DNA of 64,000 nt from Variovorax brevis (GTDB lineage Bacteria > Pseudomonadota > Gammaproteobacteria > Burkholderiales > Burkholderiaceae_C). This document shows positions 50,747 to 58,882 of this stretch, in pieces (position 1 is the first letter of the stretch; each line of letters opens with the position of its first letter). A program made the position numbers and the translations under genes. The DNA is taken from NCBI RefSeq assembly GCF_030317105.1, contig NZ_JASZYG010000009.1, positions 169,420 through 233,419 of the forward strand, in the 5' to 3' direction. The notes beneath the pieces were generated by a model. The model was not told the DNA's origin. It searched no databases and was given only the letters and a program-made list of their open reading frames with translations.

Positions 50747-50825
50747 CAACTGAACCTCCGTACTTTGCAATGTCGGTGCGGCCCCGAAACCGCGCTTCCG
50801 CGCAGCATCAGAGTTTCATAAATGA

Positions 50826-50845
50826 ATAGTTTACACATCAACTAT
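50826..50845. promoter_or_regulatory. Inverted repeat in the CoA ligase/CFA-synthase divergent spacer
   Basis: ATAGTT and AACTAT arms lie 8 bp apart, about 80 bp upstream of the ligase start and 75 bp before the methyltransferase start. The form suits a MarR- or TetR-type operator. The surrounding bases are AT rich compared with neighbours. Confidence 0.45.
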
Positions 50846-50919
50846 CTAATGGCAATGGGTGTACGGGTTTCAGAGGGGGTCGGTTGACGCGTTTGTCGAC
50901 ACATGGCACAAATTGACAT

Positions 50920-52182
50920 ATGCAAAGCTTGATACCGAAGATTGAATCCCGGTTGGCGACGCTACCGGTGCCCATTGCGCTCGAACTGCCCGACGGGCGC
51001 CGGGTGTCCAAGCCCGGCTCCCGGGTCACGCTGTCTTTCAGCGAATGGTCGGCATTGGCCAAGCTGGCGGCCCGACAGATCGGCGCCATCGGCGAGGCCT
51101 ACGTCGAGGGCAAGGTGCAGATCCAGGGGGCGATGCGCGACATCACCGATGCCGTGGTGGGCCTGGTCCCCGGCAACCCCGCAGAGACGAACACCGGTTG
51201 GTGGGGCAGCTTGCTCAGGCGCGCCAAGTCGCGCGGCTCGCATTCGCTCACCAAGGATGCCCAGCAGGTCCAGTTTCACTACGACGTGTCGGACGACTTC
51301 TACGCCTTGTGGCTGGACCCGCGGCGCGTCTATTCATGCGCGTACTTCCGTACGCAGGATCTCGACATCGCGAAGGCGCAGGAAGCCAAGCTCGACCACA
51401 TCTGCCGCAAGCTCAATTTGCGGGAGGGCGAGCGTTATCTTGACATCGGCTCGGGCTGGGGCGCCCTGTTGCTGTGGGCGGCGGAAAACTACGGGGTCGA
51501 TGCCACCGGCATCACCTTGTCCAAAAACCAGCACGCCCACGTGCAACGGCTCATCGAAGAGCGCGGCTTGACGGGGCGGGTGCGCGTCGAACTGCTGGAC
51601 TACCGCGAACTCAAGCCCGCGCACCTTTTCGAAAAGATCTCGTCCGTGGGCATGTTCGAGCATGTGGGCAGCGCCAACATGCAGGCGTATTTCCGCACCA
51701 TCTTCAACCTGCTGGCACCGGGCGGGCTGGTGATGAACCACGGCATCACGTCCGGCAGCCTGGACTACAAGCAACTGGGCGCAGGCATGGGGGACTTCAT
51801 CGAGAAGTACATCTTTCCCGGCGGCGAGTTGCTGCACGTCACGCGCGTGCTCACCGAGATGGCCGGCGCGGGCCTGGAAATGGTCGACACGGAAAACCTG
51901 CGCCCGCACTATGCGCGCACGCTCTGGGCATGGTCCGACGCGCTGGAGTCGCAACTGCCGCAGGCGCTGAAGGTGCTGCGCGAGACCAGCGACAGCGACC
52001 GCGCCGAACGCATCCTGCGCGCCTATCGCCTTTACCTGGCAGGCTCGGCCATGAGTTTCGAGCAGGGCTGGATCTCGCTGCACCAGATGCTTGCAACCAA
52101 GCCTGACGGAAACATGTCGAGGGGCGCGATGCGCGGCGCCCAATCGGTGTACCCTTTTACCCGTGACTACATCTACGGGTAA
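50920..52182 (+). CDS. Cyclopropane-fatty-acyl-phospholipid synthase family methyltransferase
   Basis: This is a 420-residue SAM-dependent enzyme. The SAM-binding motif YLDIGSGWGALLLWAAENYG, the substrate region FHYDVSDDFYALWLDPRRVYSCAYF and GMFEHVGSANMQAYF match cyclopropane-fatty-acid synthase. These enzymes add a methylene group to unsaturated phospholipid chains in stationary phase or under acid stress. The N-terminal 110 residues correspond to the CFA lipid-binding domain. The ATG at 50920 is used. Confidence 0.9.
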   Translation: MQSLIPKIESRLATLPVPIALELPDGRRVSKPGSRVTLSFSEWSALAKLAARQIGAIGEAYVEGKVQIQGAMRDITDAVVGLVPGNPAETNTGWWGSLLRRAKSRGSHSLTKDAQQVQFHYDVSDDFYALWLDPRRVYSCAYFRTQDLDIAKAQEAKLDHICRKLNLREGERYLDIGSGWGALLLWAAENYGVDATGITLSKNQHAHVQRLIEERGLTGRVRVELLDYRELKPAHLFEKISSVGMFEHVGSANMQAYFRTIFNLLAPGGLVMNHGITSGSLDYKQLGAGMGDFIEKYIFPGGELLHVTRVLTEMAGAGLEMVDTENLRPHYARTLWAWSDALESQLPQALKVLRETSDSDRAERILRAYRLYLAGSAMSFEQGWISLHQMLATKPDGNMSRGAMRGAQSVYPFTRDYIYG

Positions 52183-52186
52183 CGAC

Positions 52187-52510
52187 ATGCTCTATCGATT
52201 CAAATCGCAGGCCACGGAAGACATCGTGATGATGGAGGGCAATGCCCGCCAGCTCCTCGAGATCGTCGGCAAAGCTTCGAGCAAGGGGATCCTCACCGTG
52301 GATCAGCTTCCGGCCGCCATCCAGGCGCTGGAGACAGCCGTGAAGGCCGATGCGGCCAGCAATCGCCACAACCACGATGCCTTTGCCGCCGAAGACCACG
52401 CGGATGAGGCCGAGCGACTGCACGTCGGCCTGCACCAGCGCGCCGCGCCCCTGATTCACATGATGAAGCGCTCGGCGGCCGAGGGCAAGGACGTGGTCTG
52501 GGGCGTGTAG
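52187..52510 (+). CDS. DUF1840 family protein
   Basis: This is a 107-residue protein of the DUF1840 family (MLYRFKSQATEDIVMMEGNARQLLEIVGK ... HQRAAPLIHMMKRSAAEGKDVVWGV), found mainly in betaproteobacteria. It is soluble, with no signal peptide. The function is unknown. It starts five bases after the methyltransferase stop, so the two are co-transcribed. Confidence 0.85.
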   Translation: MLYRFKSQATEDIVMMEGNARQLLEIVGKASSKGILTVDQLPAAIQALETAVKADAASNRHNHDAFAAEDHADEAERLHVGLHQRAAPLIHMMKRSAAEGKDVVWGV

Positions 52511-52527
52511 TCCCGCCCTGAAGCCGT

Positions 52528-53547
52528 TCAGTCGACCTTGGCGCCGGAGGTCTTCACGACCGCCGCCCATTTCTTGTGCTCGTTGTCGATGAGCCTGGCG
52601 AATTCCGCCGGCGTGTTGCCGCTCGGGATGGCGCCTTGCGCGAGCATCTTTTCCTTGATGTCCGGCGTGGCGAGCGACTTGGCGACTTCCTGCTGGATGC
52701 GGTTGACGATGTCGGGCGACGTGCCGGCCGGCGCGAGCAGGCCGAACCATGAACTCGCCTCGTAGCCCTTGAGTGCCGGGCCACCGGCCTCTTCCACGGT
52801 CGGCACATCGGGCAGGGCGGGGGAGCGCTGCGCGCTCGTCACGGCCAGCGCCTTCAGCTTGCCGGCCTTGATCTGCTGCATGGAGGAGGGCAGGTTGTCG
52901 AACATCACGTCGGCGCTGCCGCCCACCATGTCGAGCAGAGCCGGGCCGGAGCCGCGGTAGGGGATGTGGGTCATGAAGCTGCCCGTCATGCTCTTGAACA
53001 ACTCCCCGGCCAGATGGATCGAGGTGCCGCTGCCACTGGAGGCCATGTTCAGCTTGCCAGGATGGCTCTTGGCGTACGCGACGAAGTCCTTCACGTTGTT
53101 GATGCCCAGCTCCTTGGCCTTGGCGGTATTCATCTCCATGACGTTGGGCACGGCCGCCACCAGCGTGATCGGCACGAAGTCCTTGATGGGGTCGTAGGGC
53201 AGCTTGGGGTACAGCGCCCGGTTGATGCCGTGCGTGCCCACGGTGCCCATCAGCAGCGTGTAGCCGTCGTTCGGCGCCCTGGCGACGATTTCTGCACCGA
53301 CGTTGCCGCCCGCGCCCGCCCGGTTGTCCACGATGAACTGCTGCCCGAAGGCTTTGGAAAGCTCCGGCGCCACTGCGCGCGCAAGAATGTCGGTGGTGCC
53401 ACCCGGCGCAAAGGGGACCACGATGCGCACGGGTTTGGTCGGCCATGTCGATTGCGCGGCCACCGGGCCGGCCATCACGAGCAGGGCTGCCGCAGCCGTG
53501 GCAGCGAGCCACGCGCGACGATGGTTCTTGAGGCTGGATTTCTTCAT
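52528..53547 (-). CDS. Bug-family solute-binding protein
   Basis: This 339-residue periplasmic protein has a signal peptide (HRRAWLAATAAAALLVMAGPVAAQ) and the Bug motifs VPFAPGGTTDILAR, VDNRAGAGGNVGAEIVARAPNDGYTL and THIPYRGSGPALLDMVGG. It probably binds an organic acid. It lies downstream of the marR and E1 genes on the same strand, with 133 bp between, so it may serve the same pathway. ATG at 53547 was chosen to begin the signal peptide. Confidence 0.92.
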   Translation of the reverse strand: MKKSSLKNHRRAWLAATAAAALLVMAGPVAAQSTWPTKPVRIVVPFAPGGTTDILARAVAPELSKAFGQQFIVDNRAGAGGNVGAEIVARAPNDGYTLLMGTVGTHGINRALYPKLPYDPIKDFVPITLVAAVPNVMEMNTAKAKELGINNVKDFVAYAKSHPGKLNMASSGSGTSIHLAGELFKSMTGSFMTHIPYRGSGPALLDMVGGSADVMFDNLPSSMQQIKAGKLKALAVTSAQRSPALPDVPTVEEAGGPALKGYEASSWFGLLAPAGTSPDIVNRIQQEVAKSLATPDIKEKMLAQGAIPSGNTPAEFARLIDNEHKKWAAVVKTSGAKVD

Positions 53548-53680
53548 GGATTGCTTTCCTGACGGAGGAAGAGAGTGGGGCGATCCCTTGCGAGGAGCGC
53601 CTTCAAGGCCCTCGTTGTACGTGGGGACGGTGCCATCCGTTGCGGGTAATAACCCCGGGCTGACGTCGCCGAAAGCCCGT

Positions 53681-54115
53681 TCATGCATCGCTGCGCGACA
53701 CCGCGGCGATCAGCTTGTCCAGCGTCGCGCTCAGCTGCGCCAGTTCAGCCTGCGCCACGTCGCCGAAGAGTTCTTCCTCGCGTTGCCGCGCATGGCCGCG
53801 CACGAGGCCAAAGAGCTCCTTGCCCGCCGTCGTGAGGTAGAGCCGGCTGCAGCGCTGATCGGTCGGATCGCCGTGGCGCTGGAGGCGCTTGGCGCGCTGC
53901 AGGCCGACGAGCGCGCGGCTGACCGACATCTTGTCCAGCCCTGTGCGCTCCGCGACTTGGCTGGCCGTGCAGCCGGGGTGCGCACCCAGCACGTTCATCG
54001 TGCGCCACTCGTTGAGCGTCAATTGATGCGCGCGGCCAACCCGCTGCGCAAAGGGACGCGCCGTCAGGTTGACGACGCGCACCAGCTTCAGGAAGACGGA
54101 GTCGGCGTCGTCCAC
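53681..54115 (-). CDS. MarR-family transcriptional regulator
   Basis: This 144-residue regulator has the winged helix-turn-helix ASQVAERTGLDKMSVSRALVGLQRAKRLQRHGDPTDQRCSRLYLT. MarR proteins usually repress a neighbouring catabolic or efflux operon until a phenolic ligand binds. A GTG at 54115, seven bases after the E1-beta stop, is the likeliest start. It is last in the E1-alpha/E1-beta/marR run, so it may be co-transcribed with them. Confidence 0.82.
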   Translation of the reverse strand: MDDADSVFLKLVRVVNLTARPFAQRVGRAHQLTLNEWRTMNVLGAHPGCTASQVAERTGLDKMSVSRALVGLQRAKRLQRHGDPTDQRCSRLYLTTAGKELFGLVRGHARQREEELFGDVAQAELAQLSATLDKLIAAVSRSDA

Positions 54116-54122
54116 GATGCCG

Positions 54123-55127
54123 CTACCCGACCAGCTTGCGCGCAACGTCCACGATCTGTTCGGCGCTGATGCGCGACTGGGCTTCCAGCACCGGCGAATA
54201 GCCGACAGGGATGCGAGGCGCGCCCAGCCGCGCAATGCGGCAGCCAGTCGCCTGTGCCGCCGTCGCCGCAATCTCGGCGCCGAAGCCGGCCGCCTGAACC
54301 GCTTCGTGCACGACCAACAGCCGGCCAGTCCGGGCGCAGGATTCGAGCACCGCATCACGGTCCCATGGCCACAGCGTGCGCAAGTCGATCAGGTCCACCG
54401 TCACGCCTTGCGCGGCGAGCGCGTCGCATGCAGCCATGCAGGCATGCACCTGCTTGCTCCAGCTGACCATCGTGAGCGCGCTGCCTTCGCGCACGCGCGC
54501 AGCCTTGCCGAGCGCGACCGACATCGATTCGTCGACCGCGCCACGCATGCCCCACAAGGTCTTGTGCTCGATGTACACGACCGGATCGCCGCACTGCATC
54601 GCCGCGCGCAGCAGGCTGTAGTTGTCCTGTGGTGTGGAGGGGCTCACCACCACCAAGCCCGGCAGGTGCGCGAACCACGCCTCCAGCGACTGCGAATGCT
54701 GCGCAGCCGATGAATCCCAGATGCCGCCGGGCATGCGCGCCACCAGCGGCACGCGTCCCTGCCCGCCGAACATGAAGCGGTTCTTGGCCGCCTGGTTGAC
54801 CAGCTCGTCCATGCCGCACAGCGCAAAGTCGACCACGCGCATCTCGACCACCGGCCGCAGTCCGGCCAGCGCCATGCCGACGCCGGCACCCATGATCGCG
54901 GCCTCGCTGATCGGCGCGTCGATCACGCGCTCAGGACCGAAGCGTTGCTGCAAGCCCTTGTACTGGCCGAAGATGCCACCGCGCCCGACGTCTTCGCCAA
55001 GCACCACGACGTTGCTGTCGCTTTCCATTTCGCGTTGCACCGCCAGCACGGCGGCCTCGGCGTAGCTGATCTCCTGCACCGCATGCTGCGCGGCCGGTGG
55101 CGTACTGATCTGCGTTGTCATGTCCAT
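54123..55127 (-). CDS. 2-Oxoacid (acetoin/pyruvate-type) dehydrogenase E1 beta subunit
   Basis: This 334-residue protein is the beta subunit of a thiamine-diphosphate E1 heterotetramer. It has the cofactor-activating Glu region DAPISEAAIMGAGVGMALAG and DLRTLWPWDRD. The two subunits with an E2 would oxidatively decarboxylate a 2-oxoacid or cleave acetoin. No E2 or E3 gene is present in the window. The ATG at 55127 has GGGAG at ideal distance and overlaps the E1-alpha end; an ATG six bases further in (55121) is also possible. Confidence 0.88.
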   Translation of the reverse strand: MDMTTQISTPPAAQHAVQEISYAEAAVLAVQREMESDSNVVVLGEDVGRGGIFGQYKGLQQRFGPERVIDAPISEAAIMGAGVGMALAGLRPVVEMRVVDFALCGMDELVNQAAKNRFMFGGQGRVPLVARMPGGIWDSSAAQHSQSLEAWFAHLPGLVVVSPSTPQDNYSLLRAAMQCGDPVVYIEHKTLWGMRGAVDESMSVALGKAARVREGSALTMVSWSKQVHACMAACDALAAQGVTVDLIDLRTLWPWDRDAVLESCARTGRLLVVHEAVQAAGFGAEIAATAAQATGCRIARLGAPRIPVGYSPVLEAQSRISAEQIVDVARKLVG

Positions 55128-56212
55128 TGCCCGGCTCCCGTGTCCTGGATGTCCGTGAAGGCCGCCTCGGGGGAGGGCCAGGGCGCCGCGTCGGCGGCTG
55201 CCAGCGCGGCATCGACTTCGGCGTGCGCCTGTGCATCGATCGCGTCGAGCGCGCTGGCGCCGATGCCCGCCGCGAGGCACTGCGCGCGGGCGTTGGCAAT
55301 CGGGTCGGTTTCGAGCGCGGCCGCCAGTTCCGCCGGATCGCGATAGGCGGCTGCGTCCACCGACACGTGGCCCTTGACGCGATAGGTGATCGCATGAAGA
55401 AGCCGCGGTCCCCGTCCCGCCCGCACTTCATCGACCAGGGCGGCAGCTGCTTCGTGCACGGCGAACACGTCGTTGCCGTCGACCTTGTGCGAGACGATGT
55501 CCATGGACGCGGCGCGTGCCGAAGCGCCTTCACCCGCCGTCATCGGACCGCTGGCCGTGGTGGCGCTCCATTGGTTGTCCTCGCACACGAAGAGCACGGG
55601 CAGGTCGAAGACGCGCGCCCAGTTGAGCGATTCCAGAAAGGGCCCGCGGTTGATGGCGCCGTCGCCGAAAAAGCAGACGGTGATGGCATCGTGGGGCATG
55701 TTGCTCCCAGGCGTCGACGCGCCGGGGCTGTTCCCCGCGGCAGCTGCCTGGGAGCGGCCCTGCGCCGCCTTGCGGATCTTCTGCGCGTGCGCCGCGCCCA
55801 CTGCAATCGGCAAGCCCGCCGCCACCACGCCGTTGGCGCCCAGCATGCCGACCGAGAAATCGGCGATGTGCATCGAGCCGCCCTTGCCGCCGTTGAAGCC
55901 GGTGGCCTTGCCGAACAGCTCGCACATCATCCGCGTAAGGTCGGCGCCCTTGGCCAGGGTGTGGCCGTGGCCGCGGTGCGTCGAGGTGAGGTAGTCCGAC
56001 GGCCGCAAGTGCGCGCACACGCCGGCAGGCACTGCTTCCTGCCCGGTCGACAAATGCAGTGGGCCACGCACCTTGGCCGCGCCGCCGGCTTGCTGGCCAT
56101 AGGCGCTCACGCCGCCCTGGCTCGCGATTTCGGCGGCGTTCTCAAAAGCGCGGATGCGCACCATGGTCCGATACAGCGCGAGGCGATCGGCTTCGGGGAT
56201 CTTCGAGTCCAT
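55118..56212 (-). CDS. 2-Oxoacid (acetoin/pyruvate-type) dehydrogenase E1 alpha subunit
   Basis: This 364-residue alpha subunit carries the thiamine diphosphate motif from GDGAINRGPF to VCEDNQW, and STHRGHGHTLAKGAD and GKGGSMHIAD. Between the helix AAHAQKIRKA and FFGDGA there is an extra Ala/Gly/Ser/Pro-rich segment of about 25 residues that family members lack. It is encoded by a 53-bp perfect-arm palindrome (55703-55755). The insertion keeps the frame, and all active-site motifs are intact. The frame is open further upstream, but ATG at 56212 gives the normal start. Confidence 0.88.
   Translation of the reverse strand: MDSKIPEADRLALYRTMVRIRAFENAAEIASQGGVSAYGQQAGGAAKVRGPLHLSTGQEAVPAGVCAHLRPSDYLTSTHRGHGHTLAKGADLTRMMCELFGKATGFNGGKGGSMHIADFSVGMLGANGVVAAGLPIAVGAAHAQKIRKAAQGRSQAAAAGNSPGASTPGSNMPHDAITVCFFGDGAINRGPFLESLNWARVFDLPVLFVCEDNQWSATTASGPMTAGEGASARAASMDIVSHKVDGNDVFAVHEAAAALVDEVRAGRGPRLLHAITYRVKGHVSVDAAAYRDPAELAAALETDPIANARAQCLAAGIGASALDAIDAQAHAEVDAALAAADAAPWPSPEAAFTDIQDTGAGQWT
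55703..55755. repeat. Palindromic element inserted in frame in the E1-alpha gene
   Basis: Perfect 10-bp arms GCTCCCAGGC and GCCTGGGAGC flank 33 bp that include a nested GGGG/CCCC hairpin. The element codes for the extra Ala/Gly/Ser-rich residues of the E1-alpha subunit. Its shape is like a small mobile palindromic unit. Confidence 0.65.
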
Positions 56213-56376
56213 CCTGGCTCCAGCGCCGATGAATAAAGCGCGCAGCCAAAAATCGTATCGATCGTGACTAATTTCGCGCACCGTGCTTACCCCGGTTTCG
56301 GCGATCAATTGCAAAAGCTTGTGCAAAAAAGCGCAGGGAATCCCCCAATGCCAAAAAATTCCGGAATCCCGAATAC

Positions 56377-56397
56377 TTAGTTCGCCGCTCGAACTAA
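56377..56397. promoter_or_regulatory. Perfect inverted repeat upstream of xylF, likely ROK repressor operator
   Basis: TTAGTTCG and CGAACTAA arms are separated by 5 bp, 25 bp before the xylF start. The TTAGTT...AACTAA form resembles operators of ROK-family XylR repressors. A ROK repressor gene closes the same operon. Confidence 0.75.
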
Positions 56398-56422
56398 ATC
56401 AACCATCAACGGAGATCACTCA

Positions 56423-57445
56423 ATGAAGCTCAAGCAAACCGTCCTGGCCTTGGCCCTGGGCCTAACCGCAGCGGGCGCTTTCGCGCAAACCGTGGTCGGC
56501 GTCAGCTGGTCCAATTTCCAGGAAGAGCGCTGGAAGACGGACGAGGCCGCCATCAAGGCAGAGCTTGAAAAGCATGGCGCCAAGTACATCAGCGCCGATG
56601 CGGGCGGTTCGCCGGAAAAGCAGCTGGGCGACATCGAAGGCCTGATGGCCAAGGGCGCCAAGGCGCTGATCGTGCTGGCCATGGACAAGGACGCGATCCT
56701 GCCGGCCGTGACCAAGGCCGTGCGCCAGAAGGTGCCAGTCATCGCGTACGACCGTCTGATCGAAGCGCCGGGTGTGTTCTACATCACCTTCGACAACGTC
56801 GAAGTGGGCCGCATGCAGGCGCGCGAGGTGTTCAAGCTCGCGCCCAAGGGCAACTACGTGTTCATCAAGGGCTCGCCGACCGACCCGAACGCCAACTTCC
56901 TGCGCGCGGGTGCGCAGGAGATCGTCGAAGCCGCCGTGAAGAAGGGCGACATCAAGATCGTCGGCGACGAGTACACCGACGGCTGGAAGCCCGAAGTCGC
57001 GCAGAAAAACATGGAGCAGATCCTGACCAAGGCCGGCGGCAAGGTCGACGCGGTGGTCGCGGCCAACGACGGCACGGCGGGCGGCGTGGTCGCGGCGCTG
57101 ACTGCCAAGGGCATCCGGGGCATCCCGGTGTCGGGCCAGGACGCTGACTTCGCAGCGCTGAACCGCGTGGCGTTGGGCACGCAGACCGTATCGGTGTGGA
57201 AGGACTCGCGCGAACTCGGCAAGGAAGCCGCCGCCGCAGCGCTCGCGCTCTCGGCCGGCAAGCCGGTCGACAAGGCCGCCACCTGGGACAAGGGCGAAAA
57301 GAAGGTCGCGCTGCAATCGCGGTTCCTGACGCCGGTGCCGATCACCAAGGACAACCTCGATGTGGTGGTGAAGGCCGGATGGATCAAGAAAGCTGAACTC
57401 TGCAAGGGCGTGGCGGCTGACAAGGCCCCTGCCGCTTGTAAATAG
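56423..57445 (+). CDS. xylF: D-xylose-type ABC transporter substrate-binding protein
   Basis: This 340-residue periplasmic protein has a signal peptide (MKLKQTVLALALGLTAAGAFAQ) and the XylF fold: VVGVSWSNFQEERWKTDEAAI, AKALIVLAMDKDAI, VIAYDRLI, NYVFIKGSPTDPNA and VSGQDADFAAL. It would deliver xylose or a related sugar to XylH/XylG. GGAG precedes the ATG. A perfect inverted repeat 25 bp upstream suggests direct repression by the ROK regulator. Confidence 0.9.
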   Translation: MKLKQTVLALALGLTAAGAFAQTVVGVSWSNFQEERWKTDEAAIKAELEKHGAKYISADAGGSPEKQLGDIEGLMAKGAKALIVLAMDKDAILPAVTKAVRQKVPVIAYDRLIEAPGVFYITFDNVEVGRMQAREVFKLAPKGNYVFIKGSPTDPNANFLRAGAQEIVEAAVKKGDIKIVGDEYTDGWKPEVAQKNMEQILTKAGGKVDAVVAANDGTAGGVVAALTAKGIRGIPVSGQDADFAALNRVALGTQTVSVWKDSRELGKEAAAAALALSAGKPVDKAATWDKGEKKVALQSRFLTPVPITKDNLDVVVKAGWIKKAELCKGVAADKAPAACK

Positions 57446-57494
57446 GCCCACCCCCAGGCTCGCCCACTTCGTGTGGCTCTCGCACCCCTTCGAG

Positions 57495-57540
57495 GGGGCA
57501 ACACCAGCGGCCCGGCAAGGCCGGCTCCGCGGTGTTCCCC
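57495..57540. repeat. Nested inverted-repeat element between xylF and xylH
   Basis: AACACC (57500-57505) and GGTGTT (57531-57536) arms, extended by GGGG and CCCC, surround a second GC-rich stem (GCGG/CCGC and CCGG/CCGG). An extra small hairpin CCCCT/AGGGG lies at 57485-57497. Similar intergenic units are, from memory, frequent in Comamonadaceae. Confidence 0.65.
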
Positions 57541-57573
57541 GCCTCGGGTGTGGGCGGTTCAAGGCTGTTGACT

Positions 57574-57594
57574 CCCTCTCCCTCCGGGAGAGGG
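57574..57594. repeat. REP-like palindrome between xylF and xylH
   Basis: Perfect 9-bp arms CCCTCTCCC and GGGAGAGGG with a 3-base loop are followed by TTGGGGTGAGGG. This matches a widespread bacterial repetitive extragenic palindrome type. Confidence 0.8.
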
Positions 57595-57694
57595 TTGGGG
57601 TGAGGGCACCGGCGCTCCACCCGCGCGCCGCCCAATCCAGCCCAGCAGCCCCCGCCATCCATCCCCAGCAATTCCATGAACGGGAGTCAGTCAA

Positions 57695-58882
57695 ATGACC
57701 AATCAATTGCCTCTGTGGCGCCGCACCGGCGTCGACTTGCGGCTGATCCTGATGAGCCTGCTGCTCGTCGTGATGGGCGTGGTGTTCCACGTCCTGTCAG
57801 GGGGCGTCTTCCTCTCGCCCGAGAACCTCTACAACATCGCGCAGCAAACGGCCGTGGTCGGCATCGTGTCGACCGTGATGGTGCTGGTGATCGTGGCGCG
57901 GCACATCGACCTGTCGGTGGGGTCGGTCATGGGCTTCGTGGGCGTGCTGATTGCGTACCTGCAATACACCTCCGGCTGGTCGTGGCCGACGGCGTGCCTG
58001 GCCGGGTTGGCGGTGGCGCTGCTGGTGTCGATCTACCAGGGCTGGCTTACGGCGGTGCTGGGCGTGCCATCGTTCGTGGTCACGCTGGGCGGCCTCATGT
58101 CGTTTCGCGGCGCGGCCTTTCTGGTGGCCGACGGCAAGACGCAGCCCGTCAGCGATGAGTTCTTCCAGACGCTGGGCGGCGGCTATGACGGTGGCATCGG
58201 CGTCACTGCGACATGGGTGCTGACGGGCATCGTCGCGCTGGTGCTGCTCGCGCGCATGGTGCAGAAGCGAAAGGCGCTGCGCCACTACGAAATGCCGACC
58301 GAGCCCATCGTGATCGACCTGCTGTTGACGGCCGTGCCCATCGCCGTGCTGTGCGTGTTCGCATGGGCCATGAACAACTACCAGATCTCCGGCAAGCCTG
58401 CGCCGCAAGGCATCCCGATCCCGGTGCTGATCTGGGCCGTGGTGGGCGTGGTGCTGAGCTTCATCGTGCACCGCACGCGCTTCGGGCGCTACGTGTTCGC
58501 GATGGGCGGCAACCCCGATGCGGCCGCGCTGGTGGGCATTCCGGTCAAGCGCGTCACGCTGATGCTGTTCGCATTGCTGGCGGTGCTGGTGACCATCGCG
58601 GCCATTGTGTCGATCGCGCGGCTCAACGCGGGCACCAACTCGCTGGGCACGGGCATGGAGCTGTACGTGATCGCCGCTGCCGTCATCGGCGGCACCGCGC
58701 TGGCGGGCGGCAGCGGCTCGATCTTCGGATCGGTGCTGGGCGCGCTCATCATGCAGTCGCTCGACAGCGGCATGCTGCTGCTGGACGTGGCCATCGGCAA
58801 GCGCATGGTCATCGTGGGTCAGGTGCTCATCATCGCGGTCGTCTTCGACGTTCTGTACCGCCGCAAATTCGGAGACAAGTGA
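57695..58882 (+). CDS. xylH: Xylose-type ABC transporter permease
   Basis: This 395-residue inner-membrane permease has about ten helices. Conserved BPD-type motifs are ARHIDLSVGSVMGFVGVL, GVPSFVVTLGGLMSFRGAAFLVADGKT and RFGRYVFAMGGNPDAAALVGIPVKRV. It pairs with XylF and XylG. It lies 249 bp from xylF, an unusually long gap filled by repeats, and its stop overlaps the xylG start by one base. Confidence 0.92.
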   Translation: MTNQLPLWRRTGVDLRLILMSLLLVVMGVVFHVLSGGVFLSPENLYNIAQQTAVVGIVSTVMVLVIVARHIDLSVGSVMGFVGVLIAYLQYTSGWSWPTACLAGLAVALLVSIYQGWLTAVLGVPSFVVTLGGLMSFRGAAFLVADGKTQPVSDEFFQTLGGGYDGGIGVTATWVLTGIVALVLLARMVQKRKALRHYEMPTEPIVIDLLLTAVPIAVLCVFAWAMNNYQISGKPAPQGIPIPVLIWAVVGVVLSFIVHRTRFGRYVFAMGGNPDAAALVGIPVKRVTLMLFALLAVLVTIAAIVSIARLNAGTNSLGTGMELYVIAAAVIGGTALAGGSGSIFGSVLGALIMQSLDSGMLLLDVAIGKRMVIVGQVLIIAVVFDVLYRRKFGDK

